The position numbers were made by a program, and so were the translations under genes. DNA of 64,000 nt from Streptomyces sp. NBC_01317 (GTDB lineage: Bacteria > Actinomycetota > Actinomycetes > Streptomycetales > Streptomycetaceae): contig NZ_CP108393.1 in assembly GCF_035961655.1 (NCBI RefSeq), positions 8,002,948 to 8,066,947 of the forward strand, read 5' to 3'. Shown here piece by piece: positions 43,978 through 52,341 of the stretch. The notes under the pieces are model-generated. The model searched no databases. It was not told where the DNA came from and worked only from the letters and a program-made list of their open reading frames with translations. How positions within the stretch are numbered: position 1 is the first letter of the stretch; every line of letters starts with the position of its first letter.

Positions 43978-44625
43978 TCAGCCGGCAAGATCCGAAAGAG
44001 ACGGCCCGGCCCGCACCACCCGCGCCGCCCCGGTGCCGCCCGCCCCGGTGCCGCCCGCCCCGGTGCCGCCCGCCCCGGCCGGCCCGCCGGCGCGGGCCAG
44101 TGCCCGGATCACCTCCAGGCACCGCGGCGCCTGGGGCGGCAGCGTGTGCGCCGCCGACTCGATCAGCAGGGATATCGCGACCGCGTGCTGGGAGGCCGCG
44201 CCCCGGGGGAAGGGCGGCACGTCCCCGCCCCCCGGACACGGGGTCCGGCCCGCGGCGGCCAGCACCCGCCCCGCCCACCGCGCCACCGACACCCGTGTCC
44301 CGCGGTGCGCCAGCACGCCCGGCGCGGGAACGGCCAGCAGGTTCCGCTCGAAACGGCGCAGGATCGCCCCGGAGTACTCCGCCAGCAGGGATCCGCCCGG
44401 CGCCCCCTCAGGAGCCGGGGCAGGACGGCGGACAGCGGGAGCACCCTCACCGGACACCGTGGTCCGGGACGTGACCCTCGCCCGGCGCAGCCCCTCGGTG
44501 AGGGCCACGGCGAACTCCCTGCCGACGAACACGGCGAGTGTCGCCTCGTCCTCGAAGGGCTCCTGGGCGGCCCGCGACGAGGACCCGGAGCCGGGGTGCT
44601 CGCGCTGCGTACGGCTGTTGTCCAT
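43978..44625 (-). CDS. Hypothetical protein of the regulator region
   Basis: 215 residues from ATG 44625 (MDNSRTQREHPGSG). The middle has normal protein character: FEDEATLAVFVGREFAVALT, LLAEYSGAILRRFERNLLAV, ASQHAVAISLLIESAAHTLP. The C-terminal end holds a GTGAG repeat made by three 15-bp units (44031-44075). No family is recognised. It lies downstream of the split SARP on the same strand with a 143-bp gap. It may be a regulatory accessory gene, but that is only positional. Confidence 0.6.
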   Translation of the reverse strand: MDNSRTQREHPGSGSSSRAAQEPFEDEATLAVFVGREFAVALTEGLRRARVTSRTTVSGEGAPAVRRPAPAPEGAPGGSLLAEYSGAILRRFERNLLAVPAPGVLAHRGTRVSVARWAGRVLAAAGRTPCPGGGDVPPFPRGAASQHAVAISLLIESAAHTLPPQAPRCLEVIRALARAGGPAGAGGTGAGGTGAGGTGAARVVRAGPSLSDLAG

Positions 44626-44768
44626 ACGAGCAGCCAACCAAGTCCCGTACACCGCGTGCCCACCTGCCGCTCTGCGCGCCGGCCGTGGAAAGACCGTGAC
44701 CGGCCGGTTGCCACACCCGGCCGCCCACCCCCGCCGCGCCCGTACGGGCCCCGGCCGCGGCGGAACTC

Positions 44769-45380
44769 CTAGGCCTCGCCGCCGGACACCGCCTGGAGCG
44801 GCAGCCCGCCCGGCCCGGAGAGCCGGGTGAGGCTGAGCGTACTGGTGCTGCGCTGCCCCACCCCCCAGAACGGGCGCTTGCCCAGCAGCTCGGGCCGCGC
44901 GCACGCCACGATCAGCAAGGGGCAGCCCTCAGCCGTCGTGGCCAGCTCCTCCACCCAGTCCAGCACCGCGTCCGAGGCAAGATGCAGATCGTCCAGGCAC
45001 AGCACCAGCGGCTGCTGCCGCGCCCGCAGGGACAGCAGCTCCGCCCAGCCGTTCATCACCGGACGGGGATGCACGCGCGACAACGGACGGTCCGGTACGA
45101 CCAGGTCCCGGAGCAACCGGTCCGCCACCGGTCCGCTGCCGGCCGTCCCGTGCACCAGACGCATGAGCAGTTCGCCCTGCGAGGTGCCGGGGGGAATCGA
45201 CGAGAACTCCCGCCACGCGTCCAGCAGCGCACCGGCCAGCGTGCCCGCGCCGCTCACGGGCGCCGAGGGCCGCAGCACCAGCACCCCGCCCGGACTGCGC
45301 GTGATCCGGTGCTCGAACTCCGCCAGCAGCCGGGACTTGCCCGACCCCGGCTCGCCCAGGACCGTCAGCAGACACGGCAC
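44769..45380 (-). pseudogene. Detached ATPase part of the TE-linked SARP (shifted frame)
   Basis: 203 residues counted from GTG 45380. The frame is open further upstream and reads PREHELDILNSLLAHSRHHR before it. It carries an intact Walker A (LGEPGSGKSRLLAEF) and Walker B (LVLCLDDLHLAS). The same block follows the cyclase-like region within a single frame in the paralogue at 41430. Here it is one frame off from the SARP N-terminal ORF, so a one-base change in the C-rich run near 45445-45475 has probably separated them. It could still be made as its own protein by reinitiation. Confidence 0.7.
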
Positions 45381-45412
45381 ACGATGATGCCGGGAGTGCG
45401 CCAGCAGACTGT

Positions 45413-47041
45413 TCAGGATGTCCAGTTCATGTTCCCGCGGGAACCCCGCACCCCCGGCCCCCCGCCCGCGACACCGCCCGGAACCTCCGCCCCGCGCCCC
45501 TGCGGATAGACGGCGCAGGCCTCCCGCACATCGAAGACCATGCCCGCCTTCCCCCGCACCCGCACATAGCGCACCTGGCTGTCCGTGCCGACCGCCGCCT
45601 TCCGGCTCACGTACACCCTGCCCGGCGGCACGTCGGACAGCAGGCGCTGCGCCGTGTCCAGCAGCGCCCCCACCACCGAGACCCCGCCGCCGGGCGCACC
45701 GGGCACATCACGCACCAGCACCCCGCCGGTGGTGACCACCGAACGGACCGCCAGATCCGTCACGTCCCCGAACCTCTCCCGTACGGCCAGCGCCGCCCGC
45801 ACCGCGTCCAGCGACGCCGCCGAAGGGTCCCCCCGCAGCCCGAACAGCGCCGCGGAGAGATGGCCCACCGACCCCACGACGGTGCCGCCGTGCTCCTCGA
45901 CGCACTGCGCCACCAGGGTCACCGCCCGGTGCAGCGCGGCATTGAGCTGCTCCGCGTCCAGCGGCTGCTCCGCCGGGGTGCCGGTCTGGATCAGCAGTAC
46001 GGACACCTCCTGGCGCCTGTTCGCCGGCGCGCCGCCGCCCGCCGCCCGCGCGGCCGGTGTGCCCTCCTCCTGCGCCGGGAGAGCGGGGTCCTTGCCACCG
46101 ATCACCGCGACGGGCACCCCGGCCGGCACCGGCGCCGCCCCGGAGGGATCCGCCCCTGAGGGGTCCGGGACGGGCCCGGCCGCCGCGGGCCGCGGCACAT
46201 CCCCCAGCGGCGCCCCCCTCATCCCTGTCACCTGCGCCACCTCCGCCGGCTCCTCGGCGGGCGCCGTCAGCGAGGGGTCGTGGTGCAGGATGTGCTGCTG
46301 GAGGGTCTGGAGGTCACGGGAGGGTTCGAGACCGTACTTCTGGACCAGTTCGAGCCGCACCCGGCTGAACACGCTCAGCGCCTCGGCCTGCCGCCCGCAG
46401 CGGTACAGCGCGAGGATCAACTGCCCGCACAGCCGCTCGCGCAGCGGCTCCGACTCCGCCAGCGAGACCAGCTCGCCCAGCACGGCGTGGTGCCGCCCGC
46501 AGGCCAGCTCCGCCTCGAAGCGGTACTCCATCGCGTCGAGCCGCAACTGCCGCAGCCGCGCCACCTCCGGCCAGTCCAGGCCCTGTTCCACCAGATCCGA
46601 CAGGACAGGGCCGCGCCACTCGTCCAGCGCCTCGCGCAACAGCTCGGCCGCCAGGGCCGGTTCGCCCGCGTCCAGGAGCCTGCGGCCCTCGGCCACCCGC
46701 CGGTCGAAGCGCGAGACGTCAAGGGTGTCGGGGGCGACCTGGAGGATGTAGCCCGGGGACCGGGTGAGCAGCTCCGGGGCCGGCGCCCCCGGCACCTCCA
46801 GCAGCGAGTGCGGCCGCGACAGAGCCGCCCGCAGCCCGGACACCGCGTTCTGTATGATCTTCCTGGCCGTCACGGGGCGGCTCTCCTGGGACCACAGGGC
46901 GTCCAGCAGCTCGCTGGTGGCGACCACGTGATTGGCCCGTAAGAGTAACTTCCCCAGAACCGCACGCTGCTTGAAGCCGCCCAGAACCAGCGTACGGTCC
47001 AGGGACTGGACTTCCAGCGGACCCAGAATCTTGAATTCCAC
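45413..47041 (-). CDS. SARP regulator, N-terminal and cyclase-like parts
   Basis: 542 residues from GTG 47041, with GGGAG 8 bases upstream. OmpR-like DNA-binding domain (VEFKILGPLEVQ, TARKIIQNAVSGLRAALSR), activation domain (to about 245, LEPSRDLQTLQQHILHHD), a Pro/Ala linker, and a nucleotide-cyclase-like region from about 330 (EVSVLLIQTGTPAEQ). Two TTA codons (46946-46948 and 46940-46942) encode KLLLRA, giving strong bldA dependence. It ends at a TGA caused by an apparent frameshift; the ATPase part continues in the next ORF. Cotranscribed with the upstream thioesterase (49-bp gap). The paralogue at 41430 suggests a duplicated activator pair. Confidence 0.85.
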   Translation of the reverse strand: MEFKILGPLEVQSLDRTLVLGGFKQRAVLGKLLLRANHVVATSELLDALWSQESRPVTARKIIQNAVSGLRAALSRPHSLLEVPGAPAPELLTRSPGYILQVAPDTLDVSRFDRRVAEGRRLLDAGEPALAAELLREALDEWRGPVLSDLVEQGLDWPEVARLRQLRLDAMEYRFEAELACGRHHAVLGELVSLAESEPLRERLCGQLILALYRCGRQAEALSVFSRVRLELVQKYGLEPSRDLQTLQQHILHHDPSLTAPAEEPAEVAQVTGMRGAPLGDVPRPAAAGPVPDPSGADPSGAAPVPAGVPVAVIGGKDPALPAQEEGTPAARAAGGGAPANRRQEVSVLLIQTGTPAEQPLDAEQLNAALHRAVTLVAQCVEEHGGTVVGSVGHLSAALFGLRGDPSAASLDAVRAALAVRERFGDVTDLAVRSVVTTGGVLVRDVPGAPGGGVSVVGALLDTAQRLLSDVPPGRVYVSRKAAVGTDSQVRYVRVRGKAGMVFDVREACAVYPQGRGAEVPGGVAGGGPGVRGSRGNMNWTS

Positions 47042-47090
47042 GTTTTCTCCCGCGAGTTGACCAACCGACCGTCGGTGACTGGGGCTCGCG

Positions 47091-47888
47091 CTACCTGCCC
47101 CCTTGCGTGACCGCGTCCCGCACACCGCGCAGCACCAGCCCGGCCACGGCGTCGAGGTTCTGGTCCAGAAAGAAGTGACCGCCCGGGAAGACCTCCAGCT
47201 CGAACCCCGCCCGGGTGAACTCCCGCCAGCGCGCCGCCTCTTCGACCGCGACGACCGGGTCCTCGCGCCCGGCCAGCACACTCACCGCGATCTCCAGCGG
47301 CGCACCACCGCCCCAGCGGTAGGAGGCGAGCGCCCGGTAGTCGGCGCGCAGCGCGGGCAGCGCCATCTCCACCAGCTCCGGGTCGGCGAGCACGGCGGCA
47401 CCCGTCCCGCCCAGGGAGCGGACGGCCGCCAGGATCTCCCGGTCACCGGCCAGCACGTCGTGCCGGTCCGGGAAGGGGCCGGGCGCCCCGCGCGCCGAGA
47501 GGAACAGCCGCACCGGCAGCGGCGCCCCCGCGGCCGCCAGGGCGCGGGCGCTCTCGTAGGCGAGCAGCGCACCCATGCTGTGGCCGAAGAAGGCGTACGG
47601 GCCGCCCGGCGCCGCGCCCAGCTCCCCGGCGATCCGCCCGGCCAGCTCCACGATGCCCGCCGGCCCCGCCTCGTTCCTGCGGTCCTGGCGCCCGGGATAC
47701 TGCACGGCCAGCACATCGACGCCCGGGCCGCCGGGAACACCGACCGCACCCGGGCCGCCGGCCCCGGCCGACAGCCGGCGCGCCAGAGGGACGTACACAC
47801 TGGCCGAACCGCCGGCGTGCGGGAAACAGACCAGCCGCACCGCGCCGGGCCCCGCCTCCGCGAACCGCCTGAACCACTGACTGTTCAT
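47091..47888 (-). CDS. Type II thioesterase (alpha/beta hydrolase)
   Basis: 265 residues from ATG 47888. Motifs of PKS/NRPS-associated editing thioesterases: LVCFPHAGGSASVYVPLARR, VLAVQYPGRQDR, GHSMGALLAYESARAL (Ser104), Asp in VLAGREDPVV (about 208), His in FPGGHFFLDQ (about 237). It removes aberrant acyl groups from ACPs. As the PKS ends in a reductase, this is the only thioesterase in the cluster. First gene of a short operon with the split SARP. Confidence 0.92.
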   Translation of the reverse strand: MNSQWFRRFAEAGPGAVRLVCFPHAGGSASVYVPLARRLSAGAGGPGAVGVPGGPGVDVLAVQYPGRQDRRNEAGPAGIVELAGRIAGELGAAPGGPYAFFGHSMGALLAYESARALAAAGAPLPVRLFLSARGAPGPFPDRHDVLAGDREILAAVRSLGGTGAAVLADPELVEMALPALRADYRALASYRWGGGAPLEIAVSVLAGREDPVVAVEEAARWREFTRAGFELEVFPGGHFFLDQNLDAVAGLVLRGVRDAVTQGGR

Positions 47889-48347
47889 AGTGTTCTCAAC
47901 TCCTGTGCGTGCGATCGGGGTTGCTCGTAGGATTCCTTGAGCGCGGGCCGGGCGCGGCGCACGGCCCCACCCGCCCACCGGCCGGCCACCCGGGCGCCCC
48001 GGCATGCCACACCCCCCGGCGGACCGGGAGAGCACACCCCCCGGCACCCGGGCACCACCACACACGCGCCGGCCACGGCGCAGGGTCTTCGGCCACCCCC
48101 GGCCCCGCTCCCCACAGGAGCGGCCGCGGCACCGGGCCGCCGGGCCGTGGCCGCGCCGGTCCCGCCCCTCGCGTCTCCCCGCACCGGACTCCCCTCTGGC
48201 GCCCTCGGTCCGGTCCCACAGTCGCGGATGGTCCTTCGGGTTTGCTTCGGGTCCGGTTCGGGGCGCCCGCCCCGTTCTCGGCCGGCCCCGGTTGGAGCCC
48301 GCTTGAGGCCTCATCACTCCGCGAGTCGATCGGGTTACTGTGTGATC
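47889..48347. other. 459-bp divergent promoter region
   Basis: Between the thioesterase (minus) and the AfsR-like SARP (plus). GC-rich, without convincing coding sense. It contains the 11-bp-phased repeats at 48234-48262. On the minus side CAGGAG at about 47904 is the thioesterase ribosome binding site. Confidence 0.6.
48234..48262 (+). promoter_or_regulatory. SARP-type operator upstream of the AfsR-like SARP
   Basis: CTTCGGG, CTTCGGG and GTTCGGG begin at 48234, 48245 and 48256: three nearly identical heptamers at exact 11-bp spacing. It lies 85 bp before the ATG. The heptamer differs from the GNTGACC type in front of the aminotransferase, which suggests a second SARP specificity or autoregulation. 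Confidence 0.65.
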
Positions 48348-51300
48348 ATGCGATTCGGGGTGCTGGGCCCACTGGAGGTGTGGAGCGCCGAGGGGAGCCT
48401 GGTGCCGGTTCCCGAGGTGAAGGTCCGTACGCTCCTCGCGGACCTCCTCGCCCACCACGGCGAAGTCGTACCCAAAGGACGGCTCATCGAAGACCTCTGG
48501 GGCGGCTCCGCCTACACCGCCCGCCCCACCTCATCCTTACAGGCCAAAGTCTCACAACTGCGCCGGGCCCTGGAGAACGCCGAAACCGGAGCCCGCTCCC
48601 TCATCGCCCACCAGGCACCCGGATACACCATCGACATACCGGCCCAGGCACTGGACGTCGGCCGGTTCCGCGCCCTGGTCGCCGAAGCCCGCACCTGCGA
48701 CGAACCCCGCGAGAAGGTCACCGTCCTGACCGAAGCCCTGTCCCTGTGGCGCGGCCCCGCCTTCGCCGACTTCGCCGACCAGCCCTTCGTACGCTCCGCC
48801 GCGGCCACCCTGGAGGAAGAACGCCTCGCCGCGGTCGAAGTCTACGCGGAAACCCGCCTGGAACTGGGCGAACACAGCGCCCTGGTCGGCGAACTCACCG
48901 CCCTGGTCGAGCGCTTCCCCCTCAGAGAAGGCCTGCGCGTCGTACAGATGCGCACCCTCTACCGGGCCGGACGCCCCTCCGAAGCACTCGACAGCTACGC
49001 CGACCTGCGCCGCCGCCTCGACGAGGAACTGGGCCTGATGCCAGGACCCGCGCTCGACGCCCTCCAACAGGCGATCCTGCGCCACGACCCCCAACTCGCC
49101 CGGCCCGACTCCCGACCCGCCCCCGCCACCGCCGCCCGCGCCCGCACCAACCTCACCGCCTCCGTCAGCACCCTGGTCGGCAGGGACGAGGCCATGGACG
49201 AGGTGCGCCGGCTCATCTCACACCGCCGCCTGGTAACCCTCACCGGCCCCGGCGGAGTCGGCAAGACCCGGCTGGCCACCGCCATCGTCGACGGCCTCAC
49301 CGCCCAATTCCCCGACGGGACCTGGCTGGTGGAACTGGCCGGCGCCCGCGCCCCGGAACGCACCATCGGACCGGAACCACTCGCCGAACGGATCATGGCC
49401 GTACTGGGAATCAGGGAATCCGCCTCCGACAGCCCCGCCGCCGGAGCCACCCAGCGCCTCGCCGGCATCCTCGCCTCCCAGCGCCTCGTCCTCATCCTGG
49501 ACAGCTGCGAATACGCGATCGACGACGTGGCACGCCTCGCGGGCCCCCTCCTCGACAGCGCCCCGGGCCTCCACATCCTCGCCACCAGCCAGGAACCCCT
49601 GCGCATCAGCGGCGAGACACTCTGGCCCGTGCCCTCCCTCGGCCTCCCGCCCTCCGGCGAGGAACGGTTCGAGACCGTCCTCGCCTCCAGCGCCGTACGA
49701 CTGTTCGTCGAACGGGTCCGCGCCACCGACCCCGACTTCTCACCCGACGCCGCCACCGTCCGCAGGATCGCCGGGATATGCCGGCGCCTCGACGGCATCC
49801 CCCTCGCCCTCGAACTGGCCGCCACCCGCGTCCGGGCCCTGGGCGTGGACGAACTCTACGACCGGCTCGACGACCGCTTCCGCATACTCACCAGCGGATA
49901 CCGCGACGCACCCCACCGCCACCGCACCCTCCAGGCCACCATCGACTGGAGCTGGAGCCTGCTGGACACCCGCGGACAGACCGTCCTGCGCAGACTCTCC
50001 GTCTTCGCCGAAGGCTGCGACCTCGAAGCGGCCGAACAAGTCTGCTCCGGCACCGGCATGACGGCCCAGGACGTGGTCGACGCACTCGCCGTGCTCGTGG
50101 ACCGCTCACTGGCACTCAGGAGCGACAGCCCCGCCGGCGCACGCTACCGCCTCCTGGAATCCGTCGCCGCCTACAGCCAGCAGCGCCTCGGCGAATCCGG
50201 CGAGTCCCACGACCTGGCCGCCCGCCACCTGCGCTACTACACCGAACTGGCCGAACGCGCCCAACCCCACCTCCACGGCCGCGACCAGCGCCGCTGGCTG
50301 CGCCGCCTCGACGCGGAGGCCGCCAACTTCCAGCGCGCGCTCCAGGAAGCAAGGCGCACCGAGGACGCCCACCGCGCGCTGCGCCTGGCCAACGCGCTCA
50401 GCTGGTACCGGTTCCTGCGCGGCCGCCTCGGCGAGGCCCGCAGGGCACTGGCGACCGCGCTGGCCGTCGACAGCGAGGCCACCGGCGGCAAAGCGGTCCC
50501 CGCCGAACGGGCCGAGGCAGCCTGCTGGCACGCCGGCTTCTCCATGCTGCTGGGCGAGGGCGTCTCGGACCCCGGGCCCCCCGCCGCCCGCGGCGGCCCG
50601 GCCGGGCACGAGGTGGGACAGGTCAGGGCCGAGTGGTTCCTCGGCGCCGCCCACTGGAGCGTGGGCGTCCTGTCCGCCGGCGAGGACGGCGTACGGCGCG
50701 CCCTCCACAACTCCCGCGCCCTGCACGACAGCTGGGGCACCGCCGCGGCCCTCAGCAGCCGCGCCGCCCTGGCCCTGGCCCGCGGCGACCTCGACGCCCT
50801 GCGCGACAACGCCCTCGAAGCCCGCGCCCAGTTCACCGAACTCGGAGAACAATGGGGACAGCTGAAGGCCGCCGAAGTACTGAGCGTACTGGCCGAGATC
50901 AACGGCAACTACGAACAGGCCGAACAACTCCACCGCGAAGGCCTGCGCATCGCCGAGGCCCTCGAACTGTGGCCCGAGGTCTCCCGCCAGCTCTCCGGAC
51001 TCGGCCGCATCGCCATCCTCGAATGGCGCTACCGCGAGGCCGAGGACTTCCACACCCGCGCCCAGCGCCTCGCCGTCGAGCAGGGCAACCGGCCCGCCGA
51101 GCAGTTCGCCGCCCTCGGCCTGGCCCTCGGCGCCCGGCGCGAGGGCAACCTGGACGTCGCCGAGGCCCGGCTGCGCCCCTGGCTCACCTGGAACCGCAGC
51201 CGCTACGACGCCCCGGGCCTGGCCCTCGTACTGGCCGAACTGGGCTTCATCGCGGAGCAACGCGTGGACGCCGCACAAGCCCTGACACTGCATCAGGACG

Positions 51301-51653
51301 GCCTGGCCACCGCCACGGCCACCGGCGACCCCCGCGCCGTGGCCCTGGCACTCGAAGGCCTCGCCGGCGCCCACTCCCTGGCCGGCCGGTGGGAAAGGGC
51401 GGCCAGACTCCTGGGCACGGCCGCCGCCACCAGACGGCGCACAGGCGCACCCCAGCCGCCCGCCGAACAGGCCGATGTGGAGCGCATCGCGGCGCGCCTG
51501 CGCAACGTGCTCGGCGAGGAGGCGTACGCCGTGCAGTTCTCGGTGGGGGAGCGGACGGACCATGTGACCCAGGCCGCCGCCGAGATGGAACGCTCCCCCT
51601 CTCCCAAGCCCCCTGACACCACACCGGCCGGCCGGCCCCCGGACACCCGGTAA
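48348..51653 (+). CDS. AfsR-like SARP regulator (SARP-NB-ARC-TPR)
   Basis: 1101 residues from ATG 48348. N-terminal OmpR-like domain (MRFGVLGPLEVWSAEGSLVP), activation domain (to about 245, LDALQQAILRHDPQ), an NB-ARC-type ATPase with intact Walker A (TGPGGVGKTRLATAI, about 303), LVLILDSCEY Walker B, GIPLALELAA motif, then a long C-terminal TPR-like helical region (HRALRLANALSWYRFLRGRL onward). A TTA codon at 48537-48539 predicts bldA dependence. It has its own 11-bp-phased repeats upstream. Convergent with the HxlR gene. It could be the top local activator, since the two shorter SARPs have damaged or detached ATPase parts. Confidence 0.9.
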   Translation: MRFGVLGPLEVWSAEGSLVPVPEVKVRTLLADLLAHHGEVVPKGRLIEDLWGGSAYTARPTSSLQAKVSQLRRALENAETGARSLIAHQAPGYTIDIPAQALDVGRFRALVAEARTCDEPREKVTVLTEALSLWRGPAFADFADQPFVRSAAATLEEERLAAVEVYAETRLELGEHSALVGELTALVERFPLREGLRVVQMRTLYRAGRPSEALDSYADLRRRLDEELGLMPGPALDALQQAILRHDPQLARPDSRPAPATAARARTNLTASVSTLVGRDEAMDEVRRLISHRRLVTLTGPGGVGKTRLATAIVDGLTAQFPDGTWLVELAGARAPERTIGPEPLAERIMAVLGIRESASDSPAAGATQRLAGILASQRLVLILDSCEYAIDDVARLAGPLLDSAPGLHILATSQEPLRISGETLWPVPSLGLPPSGEERFETVLASSAVRLFVERVRATDPDFSPDAATVRRIAGICRRLDGIPLALELAATRVRALGVDELYDRLDDRFRILTSGYRDAPHRHRTLQATIDWSWSLLDTRGQTVLRRLSVFAEGCDLEAAEQVCSGTGMTAQDVVDALAVLVDRSLALRSDSPAGARYRLLESVAAYSQQRLGESGESHDLAARHLRYYTELAERAQPHLHGRDQRRWLRRLDAEAANFQRALQEARRTEDAHRALRLANALSWYRFLRGRLGEARRALATALAVDSEATGGKAVPAERAEAACWHAGFSMLLGEGVSDPGPPAARGGPAGHEVGQVRAEWFLGAAHWSVGVLSAGEDGVRRALHNSRALHDSWGTAAALSSRAALALARGDLDALRDNALEARAQFTELGEQWGQLKAAEVLSVLAEINGNYEQAEQLHREGLRIAEALELWPEVSRQLSGLGRIAILEWRYREAEDFHTRAQRLAVEQGNRPAEQFAALGLALGARREGNLDVAEARLRPWLTWNRSRYDAPGLALVLAELGFIAEQRVDAAQALTLHQDGLATATATGDPRAVALALEGLAGAHSLAGRWERAARLLGTAAATRRRTGAPQPPAEQADVERIAARLRNVLGEEAYAVQFSVGERTDHVTQAAAEMERSPSPKPPDTTPAGRPPDTR

Positions 51654-51723
51654 CCCCCCCCGGGGCGGTCACCGGCCGGCAACCACCCGGTAACCGCCCA
51701 CCGGACAGCGGGTGTTCAAGCGG

Positions 51724-52161
51724 TCAGGATGCCCGGGACTCGAGCTTCGCACGCTGGTCGTACTCACCGCGGGCGACCGCGATCTCGTGCTGGTGCGCCT
51801 CCGTCCACGCCACCAGGGCCTGGATGGTGTCGTGGAGCGTCGCCCCCAGAGGAGTGAGTTCGTAGTCCACCCGGGGAGGCACCACGGGGTGTACGGTCCG
51901 GCGGACGAGCCCGTCCCGTTCGAGCTGACGCAGTGTCACCGTCAGCATCCGCTGGCTGATCCCCTCGATCCTGCGGCGCAGTTCCGTGAAGCGCAGGGTC
52001 CGCCGTTCCAGCAGTGCTATGACCAGCAGCGACCACTTGTCGGCGACGCGGTCGAGGATCTGCCGTACCTCGCAGCCCTCCCGCGTGTCCCACTGGAGGA
52101 TGTCGTAGTCCCCATCGGTACCCGTGCAGTGCGTCGGTGACTTTAAAGTGCCTTCTTCCAT
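51724..52161 (-). CDS. HxlR-family transcriptional regulator
   Basis: 145 residues. Winged-helix HxlR core: CEVRQILDRVADKWSLLVIA, RTLRFTELRRRIEGISQRML, TLRQLERDGLVRRTVHPVVP, VDYELTPLGATLHDTIQALV. HxlR proteins sense redox or electrophilic ligands and often sit beside NmrA/quinone-reductase and efflux genes. Divergent from the MFS exporter. If ATG 52161 is the start, the palindrome ACTTTAAAGT overlaps codons 5-8 and codon 6 is TTA. A nearly identical sequence lies before the PPOX gene, so both are likely targets. Confidence 0.88.
   Translation of the reverse strand: MEEGTLKSPTHCTGTDGDYDILQWDTREGCEVRQILDRVADKWSLLVIALLERRTLRFTELRRRIEGISQRMLTVTLRQLERDGLVRRTVHPVVPPRVDYELTPLGATLHDTIQALVAWTEAHQHEIAVARGEYDQRAKLESRAS
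52138..52160 (+). promoter_or_regulatory. Putative HxlR operator, copy 1
   Basis: TGACTTTAAAGTGCC followed by TTCTTCCA, with the perfect palindrome ACTTTAAAGT at 52140-52149. It covers the first codons of the HxlR gene and faces the MFS gene. It matches copy 2 at 56535-56557 with only two differences over 23 bases. Confidence 0.65.
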
Positions 52162-52341
52162 GGCCAGTCAGCTTGCCGGATGATTCCGGGAGTTACAAGT
52201 GGGAACCGGCGGGCTCTCCCGTAACCGGACTCCGTGGCCGGGGAACCGCACACCGCCTCCCCCGGGCGCTCCACCTGCGCCGGACAAGAGCGCGGGCGAA
52301 TTCCCTTTCCTCATTCCTGCGTGCTTTCAAGGAGACTTCCT

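Noticed and set aside
47909..51616. 1235-residue plus-strand ORF overlapping the AfsR-like SARP
   Set aside because: Out-of-frame shadow of the SARP gene; Arg/Pro-rich text without domains.
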